Shown here piece after piece: positions 52,748 through 62,300 of a stretch of DNA of 64,000 nt. How positions within the stretch are numbered: position 1 is the stretch's first letter; every line of letters begins with the position of its first letter. The stretch is taken from assembly GCA_031253995.1 (NCBI GenBank), contig JAIRVG010000052.1:62001-126000 (forward strand), given 5' to 3'. The translations under genes were made by a program, and so were the position numbers. The notes beneath the pieces were generated by a model. The model did no database searches, had not been told where the DNA came from, and saw nothing but the letters and a program-made list of their open reading frames with translations. The DNA comes from Paucimonas sp. Lineage in GTDB: Bacteria > Pseudomonadota > Gammaproteobacteria > Pseudomonadales > Pseudomonadaceae.

Positions 52748-53956
52748 TCATCGGGCGGCCCTGGCTTCGGCCAGCAATGCCTGGATGACCTGTTCCTGGG
52801 TGGCGTAGGCGCCTTCGCCGAAGTGGCTGTAGCGCACCTGGCCGTTGGCATCGATCAGGTAGTGGGCGGGCCAGTACTGGTTGTTGAAACGGCGCCAGAT
52901 CGCATAGTCGTTGTCGATCGCCACCGGGTAGGTGATGCCCAGGCGCTCGACCTGCTTGCGCACGTTGGCCGGCACCCGTTCGAAGGGGTACTCGGGGGTG
53001 TGCACGCCGATCACCACCAGGCCGTCCTTGGCATAGCGCTCGGCCCATTGCTTCACATGGGGCAGGGTGTGCTGGCAGTTGATGCAGTCGAAGGTCCAGA
53101 AATCCACCAGCACCACTTTGCCGCGCAGGGCTTCGGGGCTCAGTTCCGGCGAGTTCAGCCACTGCACCGCGCCGGCCAGCGAGGGCATCTGGCCCTTGGG
53201 CGCGAGGTCCGGGGCGCTGGCGGCCTGGGCCTTGGCGACCAGGCGGTCGATGACCGCGGAGACCGACTTCAACACCTGCTGCTCCAGGCGATTGGAAAGT
53301 TGCGACGAGGTGCCCGCCAGGAGTTCGCGGGTACCACCGGAGGCGATGCCCACCGCGGCCAGCAGGACCACCACGCCGGTCCCGCGGCGCAGCCATTCGA
53401 TCACCGGCAGGGACAGGCGCAGGCGCTTGCCCAGGCCTTTGCCGGCCAGAATCAGCAGGCCCAGGGACACCGCGCTGCCCAGGCCGTAGGCGAGCAGCAG
53501 CAGGCTGGTCTGCGCATTCGGCCCGGCGAGCAGGGCGCCGCTGAGGATCAGGCCGAGGATCGGTCCGGCACAGGGTGCCCAGAGCAGGCCGGTGGCGACG
53601 CCGATCAGCAGCGAGGCCAGCGGCCCGGACGCCGTGGCGCCAGGGGCGACGCGATTGCCGAGGGCGACGAAGGGCCGGGCCAGCCAGTTGCCGAGGCGCG
53701 GCGTCAGCAGCGACAGGGCGAACAGCACCATCACCACCAGGGCCAGGTAGCGGCCGCCGGTGTTGGCCCTGGCCACCCAGTCGCTGCCGACCACCGCCAG
53801 GCTCGACACGGCTGCGAAGGTCAGCACCAGTCCGCCGAGGGTCAGCAGGAGCGAGGCGCGGCGTTGCCCGGCGTGGGCGAAGACGAAGGGTACGATGGGC
53901 AGGATGCAGGGGCTGAGGACGGTCAACAGGCCGCCCAGGAAGGCGATGATCAGCAT
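52748..53956 (-). CDS. CcdA-thioredoxin fusion (DipZ-like) thiol redox protein
   Basis: This protein of about 402 aa joins a CcdA/DsbD-type membrane domain to a periplasmic thioredoxin-like domain. The membrane Cys pair is Cys17 (LSPCILP) and Cys129 (LWAPCAGP); the thioredoxin motif is Cys291-Ile-Asn-Cys294 in FWTFDCINCQHTLPH. It would carry reducing power across the inner membrane to periplasmic thiols or remove peroxides, as DipZ-type proteins are proposed to do. The ATG at 53956 is chosen because GGAG is 6 bases upstream; in-frame ATGs at 53968 and 53989 lack one. It is divergent from a two-component system, which may control it. Confidence 0.82.
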   Translation of the reverse strand: MLIIAFLGGLLTVLSPCILPIVPFVFAHAGQRRASLLLTLGGLVLTFAAVSSLAVVGSDWVARANTGGRYLALVVMVLFALSLLTPRLGNWLARPFVALGNRVAPGATASGPLASLLIGVATGLLWAPCAGPILGLILSGALLAGPNAQTSLLLLAYGLGSAVSLGLLILAGKGLGKRLRLSLPVIEWLRRGTGVVVLLAAVGIASGGTRELLAGTSSQLSNRLEQQVLKSVSAVIDRLVAKAQAASAPDLAPKGQMPSLAGAVQWLNSPELSPEALRGKVVLVDFWTFDCINCQHTLPHVKQWAERYAKDGLVVIGVHTPEYPFERVPANVRKQVERLGITYPVAIDNDYAIWRRFNNQYWPAHYLIDANGQVRYSHFGEGAYATQEQVIQALLAEARAAR

Positions 53957-54000
53957 GGCGTTCTCCATGGCGAGGAAAGGTGGGGCCATTTCGCGCCGGG

Positions 54001-54051
54001 GAGGTATCCCCTGTGTGTCGATCGGGGTCTTTACTGTCGCTTGAGGTATCC
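54001..54051. promoter_or_regulatory. Direct repeat GAGGTATCC, candidate response-regulator sites
   Basis: GAGGTATCC occurs at 54001-54009 and 54043-54051, 42 bases apart (about four helical turns), in the 193-base divergent region between the CcdA-thioredoxin gene and the response regulator. This arrangement suits tandem OmpR-family binding. Confidence 0.4.
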
Positions 54052-54149
54052 GCACAGGGTCCTGATACATAACCCTACAAACCGGGCTGTCAGCGGATGA
54101 CCGTCCCGATAGACTCCACCCATCTTCTCCAAGCCAAAGGCCACCCCTG

Positions 54150-54893
54150 ATGGACGCCAATGCTGATCATGTGCTGATCGTCGACGACGACCGGGAAATC
54201 CGCGAACTGGTGGGCAACTACCTGAAGAAGAACGGCCTGCGCACCACCCTGGCCGCCGATGGCCGGCAGATGCGGGCCTTTCTCGAAGCCGGCCAGGTCG
54301 ACCTGATCATCCTCGACATCATGCTCCCCGGCGATGACGGCCTGGTCCTGTGTCGCGAACTGCGCGCCGGCAAGCACCGCGCTACTCCAGTTCTGATGCT
54401 CACCGCGCGGGACGACGAGACCGACCGCATCGTCGGCCTGGAAATGGGCGCCGACGACTACCTGGTCAAGCCGTTCTCGGCCCGCGAGTTGCTGGCGCGG
54501 ATCAACGCGGTGCTGCGCCGCACGCGGATGCTGCCGCCGAACCTGGTGGTCAGCGAACAGGCGCGGCTGCTGGGCTTTGGCACCTGGCGCCTGGACACCA
54601 CGGCGCGCCACCTGCTGGACGAGCACGACACCGTGGTGGCCCTGAGCGGCGCCGAGTACCGCATGCTGCGGGTATTCCTCGACCATCCGCAGCGGGTGCT
54701 CAGCCGCGACCAGTTGCTCAACCTGACCCAGGGCCGCGAGGCCGACCTGTTCGACCGCTCCATCGACCTGATGGTCAGCCGCCTGCGCCAGCGCCTGCTG
54801 GATGACGCGCGCCAGCCCGCCTATATCAAGACGGTACGCAACGAAGGCTATGTGTTCAGCTTCCCGGTGCGCCTGATCGAGGGCGCCGCATGA
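54150..54893 (+). CDS. OmpR-family response regulator
   Basis: This 247-aa response regulator has a receiver domain with phosphoacceptor Asp56 (DLIILDIMLPGDDG), the acidic DDD near the start, Thr in LTARDD and Lys in YLVKPF. The winged-helix output domain follows (residues about 140-240; LSGAEYRMLRVFLDHPQRVLSRDQLL). It overlaps its sensor kinase gene by 4 bases and is divergent from the CcdA-thioredoxin and epoxide-hydrolase genes, its probable targets together with itself. Confidence 0.92.
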   Translation: MDANADHVLIVDDDREIRELVGNYLKKNGLRTTLAADGRQMRAFLEAGQVDLIILDIMLPGDDGLVLCRELRAGKHRATPVLMLTARDDETDRIVGLEMGADDYLVKPFSARELLARINAVLRRTRMLPPNLVVSEQARLLGFGTWRLDTTARHLLDEHDTVVALSGAEYRMLRVFLDHPQRVLSRDQLLNLTQGREADLFDRSIDLMVSRLRQRLLDDARQPAYIKTVRNEGYVFSFPVRLIEGAA

Positions 54894-56173
54894 GCCGCTG
54901 GCCGCGCAGCCTGGCCTCGCGGCTGTCGCTGATCTTCTTCGCCAGCCTGGTGCTGGCCCACGGGCTGACCTTCGCCATGCAGACCCTGGAGCGCTACAGC
55001 AGCGCGAAAACCCTGATGCTGAGCAATTTCGAGCAGGACATCGACACCTCGGTGGCCATTCTCGAACGCCTGCCAGCGGCGGAGCGGCCGGCCTGGCTGC
55101 AACGCCTGCAGCGGCCCAACTACAGTTATCGCCTGGACGAGGGCGAGACGGGCACGGCGATGGACGACGAACCGGTGTCGGTGAAGTCGATCAAGGCGAC
55201 CCTGGGGGCGCACTACGCGCTGAGTTTCCGCGATATCCCGGATATCCGTCCGCATTACCAGGCGCACCTGCGCTTTGCCGATGGCCAGCCGCTGACCCTC
55301 GATGTGCGCCCGTCGATCATGCCCTTGTCGCCCTGGCTGCCGCTGGTGCTGCTGGGGCAATTGGCGCTGTTGCTGGCCTGCACCTGGCTGGCGGTGCGCA
55401 TAGCCCTGCGCCCGCTGACGCACCTGGCCACGGCCGTGGACACCCTTGACCTGAGCCGTCCGGCGCAGCCACTGGAGGAGCATGGACCGACCGAGGTCGC
55501 CCGTGCCGCCATGGCCTTCAACGCCATGCAGGAGCGCATCGCCGCCTACGTGAAGGAGCGGGTGCAGTTGCTCGCGGCCATCTCCCACGACTTGCAGACG
55601 CCCATCACGCGGATGAAGCTGCGGGTCGAGTTCATGGATGACGGTGCCGAGAAGGACAAGCTGTGGGGCGACCTGGACGAGATCCAGCACCTGGTCAAGG
55701 AAGGCGTGGCCTATGCCCGCAGTACCGAGCCGTCGACGGAAGCCCCGAGCCGGATCCAGCTCACGGCTTTTCTGGAAAGCCTGGTGTTCGATTACTGCGA
55801 TATCGGCAAGCCGGTGGAACTGGACGTGCCGGGCAACCTGCTCCTGGTCAGCCGGCCGCAGGCGTTGCGGCGCTTGCTCACCAACCTGGTGGACAACGCG
55901 CTGAAGTTTGGTGGCGAAGCGTTGGTGCGGGTGGAGACGGTGGGCGGGCGCCTGTCGATCCAGGTGCTGGATCGCGGTCCGGGTATTCCCGAGGAAGCCC
56001 TGGGTGAGGTGCTCAAGCCGTTCTACCGCCTGGAGAGCTCACGCAATCGCGATACCGGGGGGACCGGGCTGGGGCTGGCGATCGCGGCGCAGCTGGCGGC
56101 AAGCCTGGGTGGGGAGTTGCGGTTGAGCAACCGGGAGGGGGGCGGGTTGTGTGCGGAGGTTTTGCTGGGTTAG
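54890..56173 (+). CDS. Membrane sensor histidine kinase
   Basis: This 427-aa kinase has a first membrane helix (residues 10-30), a periplasmic sensor of roughly 110 residues, a second helix (about 148-172), HAMP, the phospho-acceptor His233 in AAISHDLQTPITRMK, the N-box NLVDNALKFG, and G-boxes DRGPGIPEE and GTGLGLAIAAQLA. The sensed signal is not evident; control of a periplasmic thiol system suggests redox or envelope stress, which is inference. Confidence 0.92.
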   Translation: MSRWPRSLASRLSLIFFASLVLAHGLTFAMQTLERYSSAKTLMLSNFEQDIDTSVAILERLPAAERPAWLQRLQRPNYSYRLDEGETGTAMDDEPVSVKSIKATLGAHYALSFRDIPDIRPHYQAHLRFADGQPLTLDVRPSIMPLSPWLPLVLLGQLALLLACTWLAVRIALRPLTHLATAVDTLDLSRPAQPLEEHGPTEVARAAMAFNAMQERIAAYVKERVQLLAAISHDLQTPITRMKLRVEFMDDGAEKDKLWGDLDEIQHLVKEGVAYARSTEPSTEAPSRIQLTAFLESLVFDYCDIGKPVELDVPGNLLLVSRPQALRRLLTNLVDNALKFGGEALVRVETVGGRLSIQVLDRGPGIPEEALGEVLKPFYRLESSRNRDTGGTGLGLAIAAQLAASLGGELRLSNREGGGLCAEVLLG

Positions 56174-57734
56174 GGGGAGGTCTGCCGGGGAATGGCTTCA
56201 AGGCTTCCAGGTGCCTGCCGGCCCTGACGCGGTCTGTGCCAAGTAGGCGAGTTATTTTCCTGACCTGCTAGTTGAAGCACGCCAACTTCCCCGAGACAAC
56301 GTTTTTGATAAAGAGTTCCATCCACTCGGTTGGGAATCCACTCTTTCAGATACGCTGGGAACGGCACACGGTGAAATTATCTTGCCACTACCAGCTAATG
56401 TCCGATCCGGTTCATTGCCCATTCTGGTATGCCATATCCACCTTCCGGCATGAATCCACGACTCCCCAGCGGGGCGAAAAATGTGAACTACGTCACTTAT
56501 GTAACCATTCGAAATATCAGGGAAGGATCAAGGGGCAAAACAGGCATGAGCGATTCAATCGGGTGGTCTGACTAGTTCATGGTACGCATTCGAGTGGATT
56601 GGCTCCGCGGGTCGCGGTGACATTATAAGGCCATCTTCCTTGCCTGATCGTCCAACAGTCCAGCGGCAGGCGAGGCGACCTGGTCAGCCCGAATTCATTG
56701 GGGCGGACGGGTTTCCGCCGTAATCGGCGGACGTAGATCAACGGAACTAGGCCGTGCTTTTCATAAAGTAAAATGATCGTTGCGAGTTTCGGTAGTTAAA
56801 TATCAGCATGACATGAACCGTCCGCTGCGGGATCTATAATCGGGGTTCCAGTAGAGCAAGCAGGATGCTCACTTTCAATTGATTCTGGCAAAATGGACTG
56901 GATGCTTTTTGATTTCGACTATTGTTCTTTGTCGTATTGCTTTTTTAGGTTCTTGTTTGAGTTTATCTATTCTTCTTCGGTCATTCCGGTAGTTGCTGTT
57001 TTATGATTGTCGAGATAGTTGGTGATGCACCGATCGCGCGAGGTCGTGATATTTCCTTTTCTGCACTTTTATTAACTTGTGGCATCTGTCCAGGTTTTCC
57101 TGAAAAAATTTACTGTTGCGCTAAACAATCACGCACAAACAGGTTGTGCAGCGTCCATGATTTGCTCTGAATGCTGGTCGTGGCTCCGCGCGCTCGGCGC
57201 AAAGGCCCGAGGAGCATGGCTTTGCGGGATTCCAGGGTCTCGCTCGACCCTTTCCGTCCCGCTGTCCCAAGCCAACTTCCAATTGCTCCGGTCCCGCGAT
57301 CTTAATTATTTGTGCACTTAGAAACAGTGCGCTATTTACCGCCAATTAACCCGCGCCAAAAAAATACTTCAGCTCACCATTGACCGTTATTCACAACAGC
57401 GCTATTAATGCGCTCGCTCACCCCAGGCCATGCTATTGGTCACTTGCTGCGACGGACTTGCGGGGGGAGTGCAAGAAAACTTTGCGTGCAAGCTTCATTG
57501 AGGCCGCTTGTGTGTGCCCAACAAGAAAATTAATTGGCTGACATTTTTTCGGCCTGGGCGACTTTTTGCCCAAAACATTGCCAACGGTTTACCAAGGATT
57601 GTTCGGTCTCCTTCCAGGAGGCCGTGCTCGAGTGTGCTTAGTCGCTAGAGAACCAGAAAATGCCGGATGTAATTCGTCGATCGACTTACCGTCCTCACAC
57701 AACTTCCTCGCCCATCACTGACAGCAAGGTTCCC
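56174..57734. other. 1.56-kb AT-richer gene-free region upstream of the two-partner secretion pair
   Basis: No gene is supported here. Short open frames at 56272-56571 and 57079-57321 have no family resemblance or ribosome binding site. Base composition is clearly more AT-rich than the flanks, especially 56740-57080 and 57300-57600. A TATAAT occurs at 56835-56840 without a good -35. A hairpin at 57605-57623 (GGTCTCC and GGAGGCC arms) and another at about 57567-57582 (GGGC...GCCC) lie close to the tpsB start. It may be a long regulatory leader, or a trace of transfer or degraded DNA. Confidence 0.5.
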
Positions 57735-59330
57735 ATGTTCAATTCCCCCAAACCTGCGAAGGCGCTGCTGTGCGCCCTCGGTTTTGCCGTGATGACAGCC
57801 AACGCGGCCATGGCCGCCGAAACCGCCGCTCCCGCTGCCCCGGCCCAGGCCGCGCAGACCCGCGTGCTGGTCAAGGCCGTCGAATTCAGCGGCAACCGCA
57901 CCTTCAGCAGCGAACAGCTCAGCGCGCAGATCGCCGAAGATATCGGCCGCCCGATGACCCTGGTCGAAATGAAGGCCCTGGCTGCCAAGATCGAGGCCTA
58001 CTACCAGGCTGCCAACTACCGTCTGGTCAAGGTCGTCGTACCGGCCCAGGACTTCGCCAACGAACCGGCCCTGAAGCTGGTGGTGCTCGAAGGCTGGCTG
58101 GGCAACGTGCAGGTCACCGGCGCCAAGCGCTTCTCCCCGGAGCAGGTGCACGACGCCCTGGTTGCCGGCGGCGTGGTCGAAGGCAAGCCGTTCACCCTGG
58201 AGCAGGTCGAGCGCGCGCTGACCCACCTCAACCGCCTGTCGGGCATCGAGGTCACCTCGACCCTGCAGCCGGGCGCGAAGACCGGTTCCACCGACCTGGT
58301 GGTCGACGTCACCGAGGCGCCGCGTGTCCAGGGCGCGATGGAAGTGAACAACTACGGGAGCAAGGACACCGGCGAAACCCGCCTGATGCCGAGCCTGAAG
58401 TTCGCCAACCTGACCGGTCATGGCGACGAGGCAAACGTTCTCGCCCTGACCTCCGTGGGCGATGGCGACCTGTGGTACGGCTACGTCGACTACAGCCTGC
58501 CGCTCAACACCAGCGGTACCAAGGCTCGCGCCTACTTCTCGAAAGGTAACGTCGATGTCGGCAATACCTACCGCGTGCTGGAAATCGAGGGTGACAACCA
58601 GAGCTGGGGCCTGGGCGTGTCCCAGGACTTCGTGCGTTCGGCACGCAGCATCGTCACCGCCGAAGCCTGGCTGGAATCCCAGGACCTGGAGCAGAGCATC
58701 CTTGGCGTGCGTACCGCCGAAGACAAGATCCGCAAGCTGCGTTTCAGCCTGAACCTGGACAACGCCGACCTGTACGGCCGCACCCTGGCCACCGCCGGCC
58801 TGCATTACGGTCTCGGCGAGGCCCTGGGCGGCATGGACGACGAGTCGCTGATGTCCAGCCGCGCCGCCGCCAAGGCGGACAACCAGTTCACCAAATTCAC
58901 CTTCGATGTGGCCCGCCTGCAACAGATCACCCCGCGATTCCTGGTGATCCCGCGCATCGCCGGCCAGTACTCGCTGGATTCGCTGGTGTCGAGCGAGCAG
59001 TGGGGTGTCGGTGGTTTCAACTCGGTGGTCGGTCACGCGCCGTCGACCTGGTCTGGCGACCATGGCTTCACCGCCAGCGTCGAGGGCCGCTACTCGATCT
59101 TCAAGGACAACGACCGCTACCAGGCCACCGCGCGCCTGGACCATGGACAGGTGTGGCTGAAGGACCCGCTGGTCGGCCAGGACGACCATCAGGACCTGAC
59201 CGGCGCCGCCATCGGCCTGCTGGCCCGGCCGATCGACAGCGTCGACCTGCGCGTCGATTTCGGTGTGCCCATCGGTGACAAGACCGAGGACAGCTCCTAC
59301 GTCTACGCCCAGGCGCGCTACCGCTTCTGA
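57735..59330 (+). CDS. TpsB outer-membrane transporter (ShlB/FhaC family)
   Basis: This 531-aa outer-membrane secretion pore is for the adjacent exoprotein. A signal peptide (about residues 1-27, ending ANAAMAAE) is followed by a Pro/Ala linker. Next come POTRA domains (VLVKAVEFSGNRTFSSEQL; NVQVTGAKRFSPEQVHDAL) and a beta-barrel domain ending in the outer-membrane Phe signature (YAQARYRF). The ATG at 57735 is chosen because the signal peptide begins there, with AAGG 5 bases upstream; an in-frame ATG at 57660 would add 25 residues before it. It is 38 bases upstream of its TpsA partner. Confidence 0.9.
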   Translation: MFNSPKPAKALLCALGFAVMTANAAMAAETAAPAAPAQAAQTRVLVKAVEFSGNRTFSSEQLSAQIAEDIGRPMTLVEMKALAAKIEAYYQAANYRLVKVVVPAQDFANEPALKLVVLEGWLGNVQVTGAKRFSPEQVHDALVAGGVVEGKPFTLEQVERALTHLNRLSGIEVTSTLQPGAKTGSTDLVVDVTEAPRVQGAMEVNNYGSKDTGETRLMPSLKFANLTGHGDEANVLALTSVGDGDLWYGYVDYSLPLNTSGTKARAYFSKGNVDVGNTYRVLEIEGDNQSWGLGVSQDFVRSARSIVTAEAWLESQDLEQSILGVRTAEDKIRKLRFSLNLDNADLYGRTLATAGLHYGLGEALGGMDDESLMSSRAAAKADNQFTKFTFDVARLQQITPRFLVIPRIAGQYSLDSLVSSEQWGVGGFNSVVGHAPSTWSGDHGFTASVEGRYSIFKDNDRYQATARLDHGQVWLKDPLVGQDDHQDLTGAAIGLLARPIDSVDLRVDFGVPIGDKTEDSSYVYAQARYRF

Positions 59331-59368
59331 GCCACGGAAACCACCCCATTTTGCACAGGTAAGTACTC

Positions 59369-62300
59369 ATGTCCCGCAAGAAGAAAGGCACGCAGACATT
59401 CATCAAGGCGGTCTCGGTTTCCGTCATCGGCGCCACCAGCTCGGTCGCCCTGGCAGCCCCGACCGGCGGCTCCGTCGTCAGTGGCGGCATCAGCATCGGT
59501 TCGATGAACAACAACGAACTGGTGATCACCCAGGCGCTGCAGAAAGGCATCATCAACTGGACCGACTTCAGCATCGACGCAGGCGAACTGGTGCGCTTCG
59601 CGCAGAACGCCGGTAACGACTCGATCACCCTGAACCGGGTGCTGGGCAGCCAGGTCTCGAACATCCAGGGCGCCCTGCAGGCCAATGGCAACATCTTCCT
59701 GATCAACCCCAACGGCATCGTCTTCGGCGCCGGTTCCCAGGTCGACGTGGCCGGCCTGCTGGCCACCACCTTCGACGTCACCGACTCCAGCTTCCTCAAC
59801 GGCGGCCAGCTGGAATTCAGCCAGGTTGCCGGCAAGGACCTGGCCAGCATCGCCAACCAGGGCACCATCACCAGCGGCGCCGGTGGCTTCGTCTACCTGG
59901 TCGCGCCGAAGGTCGACAACTCCGGCTTCGTGATCGCCAACGTCGGCCGCGTGACCATGGCTGCCGGTGACCGCTTCACGGTCAACCTGCAAGGCAGCAA
60001 CCTGATCAACTTCAGCGTCACCGGCGACACCCTGGCCGCAGCCACCGGCAGCGACCTGGAAGGCGTGAAGAACAGCGGTACCGTGTCGGCCCAGACCGTC
60101 GTGCTGCAAGGCAACTCGGCCAGCGGCCTGATGAGCTCGGTGGTCAACAACAGTGGCATCATCGAAGCCACCGACCTGACCATCGATGCGGGCGATATCG
60201 TCCAGAACAACACCATCAAGGGCGTAGGCACCGCAGCGGCCACCACCGCCACCCTGACCGCCGGCAAGACCATCGCCACCGGCGCCAACAGCTCCACCCG
60301 CGCCACCACCCTGAACCTGAACGTGAAGGACGAGGGCGCCTCGATCGGTTCGGAAACGGGCGCGGTCCAGGTCGATGCCGACGTGCTCAACGCCTCCTCG
60401 CAAAGCGGCAACGTGCTGGTCACCGACGTCAACGGCGGCGTCGCCCTGGGCGAAGTGAAGGCCGGCACCCCGGCAGCGGGCGGCAGCGTGGTGATCACCG
60501 CGCAGAACGGCAGCATCACCTCCGCCGATACCTCCAAGGCCAACGTCACCGGCTACTCGGCCAAGCTGGTCGCCGACAGTGCCGTCGGCAGCGACAGCAC
60601 CGCGGTCAACACCAAGGTCGGCGTGCTCTCGGCCTCGACCCAGAACGGCGGCATCAACCTCAAGAACGACGGTGCAGTGATCCTCGGCGACGTCATCGCC
60701 CGCGAGCAGATCACCGTCAACGGCCTGACCTCCAGCTCGGCAGCCATCGACAACAGCGGCTCGATCACCCTGAGCAACAGCAGCGTCGGCAGCAAGAACG
60801 TCAAGGTCCAGGCCAGCGAAGGCGTGGTCCTCACCGGTACCGTCTCGGCCACCAACGGCCTGACCGTGACCTCCGACACCGGCAGCATCCTGGCCGCCCA
60901 GGCCGGTACCTCGCTGGTGGGTCGCACCGTCAACCTCAATGCCGGTGGCGAGGTCGGCGACGCCGCCCAGTCCCTGAGCACCCAGAGCAATACCGTCAAC
61001 GCCGCAGCCGGCAACGGTGGCGTGTACCTGAGCGAAAGCAACGGCCTGACCATCGGTACCCTGACCGCCGCGGGCACCGACAACAACGTCGTGCTCAGCG
61101 CCACCCAGGGCAACGTCACCCTCGGCAGCGTCACCGCCACCGGTGCCAGCGTGACCGTCAACGCCGACAACGGCTCGATCATCTCTGCCAGCGGCTCGAC
61201 CACCAACGTCACCGCCAAGGACCTGACCGTCAGCGCCAAGTCCGGCATCGCCACCTCGGCGAAGAAGCTCGGCACCAGCGTCGATACCCTGACCGCCACC
61301 ACCACCGCGGCCCAGGCTGGCGTCTTCGCCACCAACGACAAGGCCCTGCAGAAGCTCTCGGTCACCACCCCTAACGGTGACACCAACGTCGCCTTCAGCG
61401 GCGGCGCGCTGACCTACCTGCGCAACACCAGCAGCCTGGCGCTGACCCGCACCCAGGCCCTGGACCTGTCGTTCAGCAACACCTCCACCGGCATCAAGCT
61501 CAACGGCATCGACGCAGGCAGCGACAAGAGCGTTTCCCTGAGCGCTGCCGGTGACATCACCCAAGGTAGCGGCAGCGTGGTCGCCAAGGACCTGGTCCTC
61601 GACGCTTCGGGCAGCATCGGCGCCGTCGGCACCGCCCTGCAGACCGCGGCCAGCGACCTGACCCTGAGCAGCCGCAACGGCACCGCCAATATCGCCAACA
61701 CCTCGGCCGACCTGGCCCTGACCGCAACGGCCACTTCGGCCAACGGTGCCGTCAGCGTCAACCAGAGCGGCAACCTGGAAGTGAACTCGGTCAACGCCAA
61801 GACCGCGGTCAACCTGACCGCCGGTGGCGCCGTGACCGCGGCCGCCAGCGCGCCGGGCACGGTGATCTCGGCCGGCTCGCTGAACGTCACCGCCGCCTCC
61901 ATCGGCAGCGCCACCAAGGCCCTGTCGAGCAAGGTCGCCGCAGGCGCAGTGAACCTGACCGCCACCAACGGTGACGTCAACTTCTCCAACATCGGCGCCA
62001 TCACCCTGCTTGACGTCCTCGCCAGCAACGGCAAGATCGCCTTCCAGAACGCCGGCGACACCGTGGTCGGCCAGCTGCAGGCCAGCGGCACCATCGACTT
62101 CAAGGTGTCCGGCAACGTCACCGACGGCAACGGCTCGGCGGCCAACTTCATCACCAGCGGCCTGAGCGCAGCGGTGAAGTCGTTCGGTACCAGCGGCGAC
62201 GCCCTCGAAATCCAGGTCGACGAACTGGTGATCGACGCTGCCAACGGTGGCATCTACGCGCGCCAGGCCAGCGGCAACCTGATCTCCCTCAAGCAGATCA

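Noticed and set aside
56272..56571. Possible small protein gene of 99 codons
   Set aside because: There is no ribosome binding site, unusual codon use and no recognisable family; it lies in the AT-rich non-coding region.
57079..57321. Possible small protein gene of 80 codons
   Set aside because: It has no clear start signal or family, and the opposite strand is equally open; more likely non-coding.
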